Positions 16,731-25,395 of a DNA stretch of 64,000 bases are shown one piece after another. A program made the position numbers and the translations under genes. The stretch is from positions 310,001-374,000 of the forward strand of contig JAGBEG010000013.1 in the NCBI GenBank assembly GCA_017937095.1, in the 5' to 3' direction. The notes beneath the pieces are model-generated. The model had not been told where the DNA came from. It was given only the letters and a program-made list of their open reading frames with translations, and did no database searches. Within the stretch, counting starts at the first letter, position 1, and the number at the start of each line of letters is the position of its first letter. The stretch is from Roseburia sp. (lineage in GTDB: Bacteria; Bacillota; Clostridia; Lachnospirales; Lachnospiraceae).

Positions 16731-17130
16731 CTTCCTTTGACCCCCGGATCAGACTTCGGATTGCCTTGTATACTTCCCGGATAATCGCGAAAATAAGGAA
16801 CATGACGACAAAACCGATCACGCCCATCATAATATCCGCAAACTCCATATTTCCGGTATTCGTCACCTTCTGCCCGATCTCGATTGCAAAGGTGATTACG
16901 ATAATGAGCGTAAACACATAGATCCACGCAATCACCATCACATGGTCGTGCTTGGCAAGCCACTTAAAAATCGGATAGATGATGAAAATAAATCCCATCC
17001 CCATCAGACCTATCACCAGAAAATGCAGCTCCTTATCTGTGAAATTATATTCGTAGGCGTCGTTCAGCCGCAAAATATAGCTATGAATCTTCGCGATACA
17101 CTCCACAATCCAATACAAAAGCTCTTTCAT
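16723..17130 (-). CDS. Small integral membrane protein, unknown function
   Basis: 135 residues with three hydrophobic stretches (LHFLVIGLMGMGFIFIIYPI, VIAWIYVFTLIIVITFAIEI, ADIMMGVIGFVVMFLIFAII) and a charged tail GSKEDE. The start is fixed at ATG 17130 by GGAGGTTTCT, so the longer upstream open frame is discounted. It is the first gene of a unit with YitT and LysR. I do not recognise a characterised family. Confidence 0.82.
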   Translation of the reverse strand: MKELLYWIVECIAKIHSYILRLNDAYEYNFTDKELHFLVIGLMGMGFIFIIYPIFKWLAKHDHVMVIAWIYVFTLIIVITFAIEIGQKVTNTGNMEFADIMMGVIGFVVMFLIFAIIREVYKAIRSLIRGSKEDE

Positions 17131-17264
17131 AGAAACCTCCATTCCAACTCGCTTCACACCGCTATGTATACAATGGCACATCACCATTTCCAGCGGCGTA
17201 CCGCCGTTTCGAATAAGATTACTACAAATTTCCCGCAAACGCAAGCTGTCATGGCAGTATGATG

Positions 17265-17304
17265 GCACGTTACCCGGATAAAATGCACGTTACCCGGATA
17301 AAAT
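17265..17304. repeat. Perfect 20-bp tandem direct repeat in a divergent promoter region
   Basis: The 20-mer GCACGTTACCCGGATAAAAT occurs twice back to back, followed by the start of a third copy (GCACCTC). It lies between the minus-strand membrane operon and the plus-strand Crp/Fnr gene. The rest of this 280-base gap holds no other feature I can support. Confidence 0.9.
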
Positions 17305-17410
17305 GCACCTCTCTTGCCATCCGCGCAATTTCCATGTATGATATTCCCATGCAATCTTTCTATGAGTTTTGAGCGAAATGCATGATTTGTTTTCGGAAAG
17401 GAATTTTAAG

Positions 17411-18082
17411 ATGTTACGTGAAGAAGATCTTTCTCTGCTTCGTTCCCGCCTGTCATTCTGGGAGCATTTAAATGAGGGAGAGCGCGAACTTCTGCTAAAT
17501 GGCACCAGCCCCGCGCATTTTTCCGCAGGACAATCGCTGCACTGCGGCGAGCGCGACTGTATCGGCATACTCCTCGTAAAGAGCGGGAGCATCCGCATTT
17601 ATATCACCTCCGAGGAGGGCAGGGAGGTCACGCTCTACCGTCTGGAAGCGGGCGATATCTGCGTGCTCTCTGCCTCCTGCGTGATGTCCTCCATTGATTT
17701 CGACGTCTCCATTGACGCGGAGACCGACTGTGAGGTCCTGCAGATTTCCGCGGCTTGCTTTTCCAGACTCTCCGCGGGAAATGTCTACGTGGAGCTGTTC
17801 TCCTACAAGCTTGCCGCCGAGCGCTTCTCCGATGTGATGTGGGCGATGCAGCAGATTCTTTTTACAAGCTTCGACCGCAGGCTTGCCGCCTTTTTGCTCG
17901 AGGAATCCGCGAAAAGCCAATCCGCCGTACTCCACATGACGCATGAGCAGATTGCAAAATACCTCGGCTCTGCGCGCGAGGTCGTCTCAAGAATGCTGAG
18001 TTATTTTGCGAAGGAAGGGTATGTGACGCTGGCGCGGGGAAGTATTACAATTGTAGATGCGGAGGGATTGCGAAGATTGTGA
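17411..18082 (+). CDS. Crp/Fnr family transcriptional regulator
   Basis: A 223-residue regulator with an N-terminal cyclic-nucleotide-binding-like beta barrel (SIRIYITSEEGREVTLYRLE, EAGDICVLSASCVM) and a C-terminal Crp-type helix-turn-helix (MTHEQIAKYLGSAREVVSRM). I see no N-terminal four-Cys cluster, so an iron-sulphur Fnr is unlikely. The start is placed at ATG 17411 behind GGAAAGGAA; the frame is open from a TTG at 17369. It is one of few plus-strand genes and ends at a shared terminator with trxA. Confidence 0.93.
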   Translation: MLREEDLSLLRSRLSFWEHLNEGERELLLNGTSPAHFSAGQSLHCGERDCIGILLVKSGSIRIYITSEEGREVTLYRLEAGDICVLSASCVMSSIDFDVSIDAETDCEVLQISAACFSRLSAGNVYVELFSYKLAAERFSDVMWAMQQILFTSFDRRLAAFLLEESAKSQSAVLHMTHEQIAKYLGSAREVVSRMLSYFAKEGYVTLARGSITIVDAEGLRRL

Positions 18083-18101
18083 CGCTATCATCAGCATTCA
18101 A

Positions 18102-18149
18102 AACGGAGGCATTCCCTGACTATTTCCAGCCGTTTGGAATACCTCCGTT
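18102..18149. terminator. Bidirectional terminator between crp-like gene and trxA
   Basis: AACGGAGG-C-ATTCC pairs with GGAAT-A-CCTCCGTT around an 18-base loop, lying between two converging genes. U-runs are weak. Confidence 0.75.
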
Positions 18150-18177
18150 CTTACATTTTGCGTAAGTGATTTTATTT

Positions 18178-18489
18178 CTATCCTCTTACCAGTTTCAAAA
18201 TCTCATCCTTCGGAATTACCCCGATGGATGTATTTACGACCTTGCCGTCTTTTACGACCATAAGCGTCGGAATTGTCATGACCTTGTACCGCTGCGCCAG
18301 CTCCGGCTCCTCGTCAACGTTGACCTTGCAGATCTTCGCGTCTGTGACTTCGTCTGCAAGCTCCTCGATGACCGGGAGCAGCATCTGGCACGGTCCGCAC
18401 CAGGATGCCCAGAAGTCCACCAATACCGGTTTCTCTGATTTCAATACCTCATTTTCAAATGTTGCCGTTGTAACATGTAATGCTGCCAT
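18178..18489 (-). CDS. trxA: Thioredoxin
   Basis: A 103-residue classical thioredoxin with the active site WCGPC in VDFWASWCGPCQMLLP and the cis-Pro of TIPTLMVVKDG. It reduces disulphides in cytoplasmic proteins using electrons from thioredoxin reductase. It is monocistronic and preceded by a good ribosome binding site (GGAGAGA). No reductase gene is nearby. Confidence 0.97.
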   Translation of the reverse strand: MAALHVTTATFENEVLKSEKPVLVDFWASWCGPCQMLLPVIEELADEVTDAKICKVNVDEEPELAQRYKVMTIPTLMVVKDGKVVNTSIGVIPKDEILKLVRG

Positions 18490-18618
18490 ATGTGTTCTCT
18501 CCTTTACTTTTTGTTTTCTGTTCTGAATACTATTCTACCCATTTTTTTGATTTTATCTGTGAGTTAGTCACATATATCCGGCAGCAGCATTTAACAGCGC
18601 ATGATCGGCATTCGCCGT

Positions 18619-19710
18619 TTATTCAATGACAATACTCGCGCAGCTCAAATCCCCCGCAAGATCGTACAGCTTGCCGGAGCTTAACCCAACGACCTTCGGT
18701 CGCAGGATATAGCCGTCGTTATTCTCGACGACCTGTGCGTTCTCGCCATTGCTGAGCTTTACCTCGCAGCCCACCGGATAGAGAATGACGCTCTCCAAGA
18801 AGCTCTTTAACGCCGTGATATCCAGCTCTCCCGTGAGCGCCATGATCATCTCGACCGCATCGCGCTTTGACATCGGTTTCTTATATGGGCGCTCCGTCAC
18901 AAGCGCATCGTAAATATCCGCTACCGATATAATCTTGGCATAGAGAGAAATCTCGTCTCCTGCCAGTCCGAGCGGATAGCCCATGCCGTTGATCTTCTCA
19001 TGATGCTGCAAGACGCCAAGCGCAACCTCTTCCGGAACGCCTTCCTTTTCCTTTAAGAGGTTGTAGCCAAGCCTCGTATGCTCCCGCATAACGTTAAATT
19101 CCTCCTCGGTCAGCTTTCCCGTCTTATTGAGCACCTCGTTCGGTATCCGGGCTTTGCCGACGTCGTGAAGCAGACCGGCAATTCCAAGCTGATGAAGTTC
19201 CTCATCCGAAAGCCCGTATCTCTTTCCTATCACCATCGACATCGTCGCCACGTCAACACAGTGCTTAAAGGTGTACTCGTCGCTTACTTTAAGCGCCTCA
19301 ATGTCCACCGCTACGGCATCATTCTCCGTAATCGCCCGCATCAGATCATCCGCGATTCCGTTCGTCGTCTGCACAAAATCCTCGGAATCCGTGTCACTGT
19401 AGAGATACTGGATTCCCTCCGAGACACGCTTTTTCACACTCTCGGAGAGCTGTACCTTCGCGCGGTCTGGCACAGAGTATTTCCTGATGTTCTCCTTCGC
19501 CTTCGCACATGCCTTCGGCTCCTCCGGCTCATCCTCACCCTCGCTGATGTATACGCCCGTGATATTTAATTTCTGAAGTCCTTCGATCAGATAATCATTT
19601 AATTCGGTACCGCGCACGATGAGCTTGCGCCCCATCCTGTCTATAATCGCCTGATCGATACACATTCCCGCTTTTAAACTGCTTACCCTGACAAATCTCC
19701 GTCTCTTCAT
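18619..19710 (-). CDS. HD-GYP domain protein, probable c-di-GMP phosphodiesterase
   Basis: 363 residues. The central HD-GYP domain shows HCVDVATMSM, LLHDVGKARIPNEVLNK, REHTRLGYNLL and LQHHEKINGMGYPLGLAGDE, all metal or signature motifs of the family, which hydrolyses cyclic di-GMP. The N-terminal ~100 residues resemble the DUF3391-like region often fused to HD-GYP (RVSSLKAGMCIDQAIIDRMG). No receiver or membrane sensor is present. A TATAAT -10 lies about 30 bases upstream of the start codon. Confidence 0.93.
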   Translation of the reverse strand: MKRRRFVRVSSLKAGMCIDQAIIDRMGRKLIVRGTELNDYLIEGLQKLNITGVYISEGEDEPEEPKACAKAKENIRKYSVPDRAKVQLSESVKKRVSEGIQYLYSDTDSEDFVQTTNGIADDLMRAITENDAVAVDIEALKVSDEYTFKHCVDVATMSMVIGKRYGLSDEELHQLGIAGLLHDVGKARIPNEVLNKTGKLTEEEFNVMREHTRLGYNLLKEKEGVPEEVALGVLQHHEKINGMGYPLGLAGDEISLYAKIISVADIYDALVTERPYKKPMSKRDAVEMIMALTGELDITALKSFLESVILYPVGCEVKLSNGENAQVVENNDGYILRPKVVGLSSGKLYDLAGDLSCASIVIE

Positions 19711-19878
19711 TCATATCATCCCTTAAGAAAAAAGATATACTATGTATATTATATCTAATATTTCGGCGAAATTCATCACGTTTCTTACCGATTCCTGCAT
19801 TTTTCAGAAAATTTTTCCAGCCGTATGCTCCATTTCGCGCTGACAGCGCACAGACCCGTCCCGGACAGCCGCCGGGGA

Positions 19879-20757
19879 CTATAGGGCGTCAAATAAACTC
19901 ATCTGCTCAAATCCCCTGTTTTCCGGGAACTCATGCAGGTAGGAAAAGACTTTTGATGCGTCGCTTTCTATCCCCTTCTCCCTGCACTTCTCACGGATGA
20001 TGTGCATCAGTTCCTCATTATGATCGCTGGTGACCTCATACGCATAGCCGTATTTCCTGTGATAGCGTCCCTTCATCCCCGGAAAATGCTGATCCAACGC
20101 TTCGTAGAAATATTCTCGGTTGCCCTGCCGCAGTGTCAGCCCGACCTCAAAGCAGATAATACCATATACCTTTGCCCGGATGCAGTAGTCCAAAATGCCC
20201 TCAATATTTTCCCGCGTATCATTGATAAACGGCAAAAACGGCGTCATCCATACAACTGTAGGAATCCCGTTTTCACGCAGGATTTCCAGAACCTCAAAAC
20301 GCCGCGCCGTCGTTGCAACGTGCGGTTCCACGATTTTACAAAGCGCTTCGTCGAAGGTCGTCATGGTAATCTGCACGACACATTTCGCCTTGCGGTTGAT
20401 ACTCTTAAGGAGATCCAGGTCCCGCAGGATGCGGTCGGATTTCGTCTGAATTGCAAGTCCGAATCCATACTCGTCTATGATTTCCAGACAGCGTCTGGTA
20501 AGCCCCAGCTCCATTTCACAGTGCATATACGGATCGCACATCGCGCCTGTCCCGATCATGCATCGTTTCCGTTTCGAGCGAAGCGCCTGTTCCAATAGCT
20601 GCGGCGCATTCTGCTTCACCTCGATATCCTCAAAATCGTGCGTAAACTGATAGCATCTGCTGCGGCTGTCACAGTAAATACACCCGTGCGTACAGCCACG
20701 GTATATATTCATGCCGTTTTCCGCTGATAAAATCCCCTTTGCGTCCACAAAATGCAT
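19879..20757 (-). CDS. Radical SAM protein, SPL/Rv2578c-like
   Basis: 292 residues with the iron-sulphur motif RGCTHGCIYCDS (Cys22, Cys26, Cys29). This is the CxxxCxxC binding site for the cluster that cleaves S-adenosylmethionine. Overall it looks like the COG1533-type DNA repair photolyase-like family related to spore photoproduct lyase, but substrate is unknown. It lies 3 kb from the true SplB gene and so may share the DNA-repair context. Start ATG 20757. Confidence 0.88.
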   Translation of the reverse strand: MHFVDAKGILSAENGMNIYRGCTHGCIYCDSRSRCYQFTHDFEDIEVKQNAPQLLEQALRSKRKRCMIGTGAMCDPYMHCEMELGLTRRCLEIIDEYGFGLAIQTKSDRILRDLDLLKSINRKAKCVVQITMTTFDEALCKIVEPHVATTARRFEVLEILRENGIPTVVWMTPFLPFINDTRENIEGILDYCIRAKVYGIICFEVGLTLRQGNREYFYEALDQHFPGMKGRYHRKYGYAYEVTSDHNEELMHIIREKCREKGIESDASKVFSYLHEFPENRGFEQMSLFDAL

Positions 20758-20868
20758 GTCCCATCCCTTCCCGCTTCCGCTTCTGCCTTCTCAAGCTGCG
20801 GTAATCTTTTGCCCCTGCGCTGCGTTTTCCGCCGTACAGACCGCCGCCCGCAATCCTTTTGCTGTTGT

Positions 20869-22203
20869 TTACTGCTTCTGTTCCCGAAGCACCGGCATAC
20901 GGAAAATCTGCACCAGAAGCGGAATGACCATGATAAACCACACAAGCGGCTCCGCCACGATCACGCCCGTATAGCCAAGCCACGGAACAAGCGTCGCCGC
21001 AATCACGATTTTCCCGACCATTTCAAGGGAGCTCGACACCAGCGGCGTGATGTGTTCGCCAAGCCCCTGCATGGCGTTTCTTAACACACAGATGACCGCC
21101 GTGACATAATAGAAAATCGTGTCAAACTTAAGATAGTTCGTCGCATTTAAGATGACCGTCTCATTCCTGCTCCCTGACACGAGGTAGACAAGCTGATCAC
21201 CGATCGTATAGCTTGCCACAATCGCAAGCGTACACCAGATGCACGTATAAAGGATTGCAAGCCGGATTCCCTTTTTAATGCGTCCGATCTCGCCCGCGCC
21301 GAGATTCTGCCCGCAGTAGGTCGCCATCGTCTGTCCGAATACGCTGAACATAATCATAAAAATCTCGGAGATTTTGCGCGCGGCAGTGTGCGCTACGATG
21401 ATGTCCTGTCCCAGCTTGTTAATTGCCGTCTGCAAGGTCAGAGAACCGATATTTACCAGCGAACTCATAAAACCCATCGACAGCCCGGAGCTTAACATGA
21501 ACCGTATCTGTTCCGCGTCCATTCCCTTAAAGTCAGCCGGCGTCAGGCGCAGAATGTCATACCGTTTTAACATATAAAGCCAGCAGATCACAAACGCCAG
21601 AAGCTGCGACAGCACCGTAGCAATCGCCGCGCCCCGCACTCCGGTCTTTAATACAAGGATAAAAAACAAGTCGCCCGCGATATTAAGAAGTACCGATACC
21701 GCCAGAATGATAAGCGGCGTCACCGTATCGCCAAGCGCGCGCAATGTCGCCGCACACACATCATAGAGCAGTGTCGCCAGAAGTCCTGCAATAATGACAA
21801 AACTGTACTCTCTCGCCACGAAAAGCAGCTCTTCCGGAACATTTAAGAAACGAAGAATCGGATTTAAAAATATAAGCCCTACTATTGTAAGTGATGCTGC
21901 GATTGCGATTCCAAGCATAAGAGACGCCGCAAAGGATTTCTTTAACCCGCGGATATCCTTTGCCCCGAAGCGCTGCGCTGCAATGATTGCAAAGCCGTTT
22001 GCAAGCCCCAGGAGAAAACCGATGATCAGGTTGCTTAATGTCGTGGTCGCTCCGACTGCCGCCAGCGCATCCTCCCCCAGAAAAGAGCCGACAATTCGCG
22101 TATCGATCAGGCTGTAGGTGAGCTGAAGCAGATTTCCCAGAAAAATCGGCAGCGCAAATGTCAGAATAAATATCGATGGTCTTCCTTTCGTGAGGTCTTT
22201 CAT
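20869..22203 (-). CDS. MATE family efflux transporter
   Basis: A 444-residue multidrug and toxin extrusion protein with about twelve transmembrane helices in two similar halves (FALPIFLGNLLQLTYSLIDT; GQTMATYCGQNLGAGEIGRI). It exports drugs or cationic metabolites with Na+ or H+ as counter-ion. Its ATG overlaps the stop of the SDR gene by four bases, so the two are coupled. It may be unrelated to the lantibiotic. Confidence 0.95.
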   Translation of the reverse strand: MKDLTKGRPSIFILTFALPIFLGNLLQLTYSLIDTRIVGSFLGEDALAAVGATTTLSNLIIGFLLGLANGFAIIAAQRFGAKDIRGLKKSFAASLMLGIAIAASLTIVGLIFLNPILRFLNVPEELLFVAREYSFVIIAGLLATLLYDVCAATLRALGDTVTPLIILAVSVLLNIAGDLFFILVLKTGVRGAAIATVLSQLLAFVICWLYMLKRYDILRLTPADFKGMDAEQIRFMLSSGLSMGFMSSLVNIGSLTLQTAINKLGQDIIVAHTAARKISEIFMIMFSVFGQTMATYCGQNLGAGEIGRIKKGIRLAILYTCIWCTLAIVASYTIGDQLVYLVSGSRNETVILNATNYLKFDTIFYYVTAVICVLRNAMQGLGEHITPLVSSSLEMVGKIVIAATLVPWLGYTGVIVAEPLVWFIMVIPLLVQIFRMPVLREQKQ

Positions 22204-23006
22204 TGCTTTCGTTCCTTTCTCCTGATTCTGTGAAGCTGCGGGCGCAGCGTAAGATCCGATACGACCAGCCCTTCTCTCTGGCTTAAGACAAACTCTACCG
22301 CCTGCGCCACCTCCTCAGGCAGCAGATAGCTTTCGGTCTCCTCGCCCACGGTAAAATCGGCGTTCCGGTAAAGCTCTGTCTTTGTCATATCCGGGCAGAT
22401 TGCCACGACGCGCACGCCGTACTTTCTTGCCTCGTCAAACAGGCTGTGTGAAAAACTGACAAGTCCCGCCTTCGTCGCTCCGTAAGCGCAGCCGTGCGGA
22501 TTGGACTGATTTGCGGTGACGGAGGCAATATTGATGATACAGCCCGCATGTTTTTTCAAATCGCGCAAAAGCTGCTGTGTGAGAATCATCGGCACTTCCA
22601 GATTCGTGCGCACCATCTCCTTGATCTTTCCCGGATTTAACTCCTCATGAAGCCCGTAATAGGCAGTTCCCGCATTGTTCACAAGAACCCGCACTTTGTT
22701 TTCGCCCGCAATTTTCTTAACCAGCCCACAGAGCTTTTCCGTGTCCGTTATATCACAGATCACTGCATGAAAACCAGCCTCCGGCAATTCCGCCGACGGA
22801 AGCTTCACTCCCGAAAAATCCCTTCCGAAACCGTACACCTCATATCCCAGACGGCACAAGGTTTTTGCAATTTCAAGCCCGATTCCCGAGGACGCGCCCG
22901 TGACGATCGCCGCACCCCTCGTTTCTTCTGCGGCGGCTGCTCTCTCCATTCTGTTTATCGATTTCACTGCATTCGTCGTTTTTCCTTCTGTTTCTTCCTG
23001 CCTCAT
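22200..23006 (-). CDS. SDR family NAD(P)-dependent oxidoreductase
   Basis: A short-chain dehydrogenase with the cofactor motif TGASSGIGLEIA, structural NNAG, catalytic Ser in INIASV and Tyr-Lys in YGATKAG. Substrate unknown. The first 45 residues are a hydrophilic extension before the Rossmann fold. The frame is open to a GTG at 23042, but ATG 23006 is preceded by AAGGAGTCGAC and is preferred. It follows splB closely and overlaps the MATE gene. Confidence 0.92.
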   Translation of the reverse strand: MRQEETEGKTTNAVKSINRMERAAAAEETRGAAIVTGASSGIGLEIAKTLCRLGYEVYGFGRDFSGVKLPSAELPEAGFHAVICDITDTEKLCGLVKKIAGENKVRVLVNNAGTAYYGLHEELNPGKIKEMVRTNLEVPMILTQQLLRDLKKHAGCIINIASVTANQSNPHGCAYGATKAGLVSFSHSLFDEARKYGVRVVAICPDMTKTELYRNADFTVGEETESYLLPEEVAQAVEFVLSQREGLVVSDLTLRPQLHRIRRKERKQ

Positions 23007-23026
23007 GTCGACTCCTTCTTCTGCCC

Positions 23027-24064
23027 CTACGTTTCCTGCCACTTAAAAATCTTCTCCTTCGGGATCCGCTCCGACAGCCGTTCCACCATATGGCGCTCCA
23101 TCTTCTCCATCAGCTCCGTCGGATAATGATAGACGCCGCCGTCATTCTGATAAGGGAACTGCACCACTGCGGAATACGGCTCGCTCCTCCGCATCTTTTT
23201 CAGATAATCCTGTGAGACGCGGAATGTGCCGACGCTGACATCCACAAGCTTCTCCATGTCGATATGCGCGTACACCTGCGCGAGCATTTCATCATACTGT
23301 TCTTCCCAATCCCTGCAATAAAGCATCGGATCAAAGCAGAGCCTCACCGGAAAGCCTGCCTGCATCGCCTCCGCGGCGCAAAGCAGCCGCTGTTCTAACG
23401 ACGGCGTGCGGTGCTCACATGCATCGATCACCGCCTGCGGCGATAGCGTAAACGCACAGATGACGCCGGGATGCGGCGGCACTTTTTGCCACAATTCCCT
23501 GCCCGCGCATTTTGTCCGGAGTTCGATTTTAAGACAGCCAGACTGTAGTTCGTTCTGCTCTCGCACAAATGCAATCCATCTGGAAGCATACCCTGTGATG
23601 TGTTCAATTGCAAGCAGATCCGTGTCGTAGGATACGCAAAGGTACATCGGATGCTCCGCCAACCGCTCCCCGACCTCTGCAAAAATATCCTCCAGGTTCA
23701 CGAAAATCACCAGATTTCCCGACGGATACATTCCCTTAAGGTAGCAGTACTCACAGTCGTAAACACAGTTCATCACACAGGACGTGTAATAAAAATACGC
23801 ATTTCCGAAGCTCTGACAGACGGGCGCTCCCTCGTACAAAAGGCTGCCGTGCTTCACCGCAAGAATCAGGCTCTGCGCGCGATGCTGCGCCGCATAATCC
23901 TGCCTGCTCCGGCAGAACACATCCTTATAGTGGTCAATGATAATCCGCTTCGCATGTGGAAACCGGGCGAGAATCTCCCTCGTTTTGGCATACGCAAGCG
24001 CCCCACGCTCTACATAAACATGAGAGAACAAAGGATTATAAAAGTTCCCGTTTAAGTTCTTCAA
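23027..24064 (-). CDS. splB: Spore photoproduct lyase
   Basis: A radical SAM repair enzyme that reverses the UV-induced spore photoproduct thymine dimer when spores germinate. It has CVMNCVYDCEYCYLKGMYPS with the CxxxCxxC cluster site and the family stretch SGNLVIFVNLEDIF. A Cys in CVSYDTDLLAIEHITGY lies where B. subtilis SplB has its hydrogen-donor Cys. The start is uncertain: a TTG at 24064 preceded by GGGGAAGG overlaps the end of the nucleosidase gene by 29 bases; the frame is open to 24160. It marks the host as an endospore former. Confidence 0.93.
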   Translation of the reverse strand: MKNLNGNFYNPLFSHVYVERGALAYAKTREILARFPHAKRIIIDHYKDVFCRSRQDYAAQHRAQSLILAVKHGSLLYEGAPVCQSFGNAYFYYTSCVMNCVYDCEYCYLKGMYPSGNLVIFVNLEDIFAEVGERLAEHPMYLCVSYDTDLLAIEHITGYASRWIAFVREQNELQSGCLKIELRTKCAGRELWQKVPPHPGVICAFTLSPQAVIDACEHRTPSLEQRLLCAAEAMQAGFPVRLCFDPMLYCRDWEEQYDEMLAQVYAHIDMEKLVDVSVGTFRVSQDYLKKMRRSEPYSAVVQFPYQNDGGVYHYPTELMEKMERHMVERLSERIPKEKIFKWQET

Positions 24065-25109
24065 AACGCACCTTCCCCTCTCTCTTATCCCGGCACGGCA
24101 GCCTGCCGTCCTCATACATTTGCCGTATCTTCCCATCATAATCAACTCCGGACAGTGCAAGATAGCGGAAATGCTGCTGCACCGAAGCGCGCATGACCGC
24201 CGAGCAGTGCAAATCGGCGCAGAGCTTCTCTAACATGTCCGGCTTATTCCCCGCCTCTCCCTGCTTATCCATGGAAAATGTCATACGATTCTTAAGTTCC
24301 CGCTCTTCTTCCCCTACACGGCGCAGCGTTTCGATATAAGAAACGATGTTCTCCCGGTTCTCCTCCATCAGACATTCGATCTGCTCCGGCGATACGCCGT
24401 CTGCGTCTCCGTTATCCGATACGATTTTAAAAAAAGACATCTGGTGCGGCGCGAAGAAATACGCGCCCGCCTGATAAACGGCGGCAGCTTCCATGTCGTA
24501 GAGGACTTGCTGTAAACCGTCTGAAAGATCGCGGATTTCTGCGCCATTCCCGCTGACGGCGGGCTCCATGTATTTTCTTCCCCGCGTACCGCATACGGAC
24601 TCCTCCCCATCCCCGCTGACGGCTGCTTCCATGTACTTTCGTCCCCGCATACCGCATACGGACTTCTCCGCTCCGGTTTGACTCATCCACAGGTTTCTCC
24701 CGGTAATCACACAGCCCTCTGCAAAATCATGCCGATACAGCATGTCGGGATAAAATGTCCTGCCCGTCTCCAGTTCTATCAACTGATTGCACAAAAACAT
24801 CTGCCCGCACAGATTCCTGTTCTTCCCGCTTTCTCCGGCGTTTTTCTCAGCTTGGATTTTCTCTGCCGCCCCGGCTGCACAGGTACCGATATTTATCAGG
24901 AAATCCCCCCGCTCCGGCTGCCGTCCGGTGCAGATGCCTGCGACTGCCACTGCCGCCGCGATCTCACCCACTCCGGTAACGGTAAGACGGATTCCGTCGT
25001 CCTCATTGCAAAACACCTGAAAACGCGGATTTGCCGTGTCCCTTTTTAAGTTGTAATACGAAATGAGGCTGTGCGCCTCATGGTAAAGTGCAGTAAATAT
25101 ATAAATCAA
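24036..25109 (-). CDS. Nucleosidase-like protein (PNP/UDP superfamily), coupled to splB
   Basis: The frame is open to 25316, but its first ~69 codons are a terminator and a dispersed repeat. I place the start at TTG 25109, behind GGAGGAGAAACGTTAC, giving about 357 residues beginning with IYIFTALYHEAHSLI. The core has VTGVGEIAAAVAVAG, LINIGTCAAGA and DMEAAAVYQAG, matching the substrate site of MTA/SAH nucleosidases and relatives. A 63-base in-frame duplication (24544-24669) inserts two 21-residue copies of a CGxRGRKYME segment. It overlaps splB, which suggests a joint role, perhaps in handling nucleoside by-products. Confidence 0.75.
   Translation of the reverse strand: MIYIFTALYHEAHSLISYYNLKRDTANPRFQVFCNEDDGIRLTVTGVGEIAAAVAVAGICTGRQPERGDFLINIGTCAAGAAEKIQAEKNAGESGKNRNLCGQMFLCNQLIELETGRTFYPDMLYRHDFAEGCVITGRNLWMSQTGAEKSVCGMRGRKYMEAAVSGDGEESVCGTRGRKYMEPAVSGNGAEIRDLSDGLQQVLYDMEAAAVYQAGAYFFAPHQMSFFKIVSDNGDADGVSPEQIECLMEENRENIVSYIETLRRVGEEERELKNRMTFSMDKQGEAGNKPDMLEKLCADLHCSAVMRASVQQHFRYLALSGVDYDGKIRQMYEDGRLPCRDKREGKVRFEELKRELL
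24544..24669 (-). repeat. In-frame 63-bp tandem duplication inside the nucleosidase-like gene
   Basis: Unit 24544-24606 and unit 24607-24669 differ at only a few positions and keep the reading frame. Each encodes 21 residues containing SVCGxRGRKYME. The insert lies in a loop between LWMSQTG and the DMEAAAVY active-site segment. Confidence 0.9.
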
Positions 25110-25219
25110 GTAACGTTTCTCCTCCGCACTGTTGAAATATCTGATGTTATTATACCTCACAGGTTCTGTCCCGTACAGCAAGAAGTTTCCGGCTGTCTGC
25201 CGCTCCGTGAAATGCGCAT

Positions 25220-25300
25220 CCTGCCAGACAGGGCTTTTTGCTCTACAGGGATCAGCGCTTTCACGCTTTATAACAACACAGTATTTCCTAATAGGGCAAA
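25220..25300 (-). repeat. Dispersed intergenic repeat, copy 2
   Basis: Matches copy 1 at 14466-14547 over about 80 bases, including CAGGGCTTTTTGCTCTA and CTTTCACGCTTTA. As there, it follows a minus-strand terminator directly and precedes a minus-strand gene. On the minus strand it contains TTGTTATAAAG, which could act as part of a promoter. Confidence 0.8.
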
Positions 25301-25356
25301 AAACCGGGGCGCCCACAGACAGCCCTTCACGCCGCCTGTCTGCATCCCGGTTTTCC
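25300..25356 (-). terminator. Terminator after the ROK glucokinase gene
   Basis: Arms AACCGGGATGCAGACAG and CTGTCTGTGGGCGCCCCGGTT face each other on the minus strand, followed by TTTTTT. It lies about 40 bases past the glucokinase stop. Confidence 0.8.
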
Positions 25357-25395
25357 TATGTCGCTCATATTTGATTATTTAATTGACGATGTGTT

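Noticed and set aside
25110-25316. N-terminal 69-residue extension of the nucleosidase-like frame
   Set aside because: It is made of a terminator and a dispersed repeat; a good Shine-Dalgarno site precedes the TTG at 25109.
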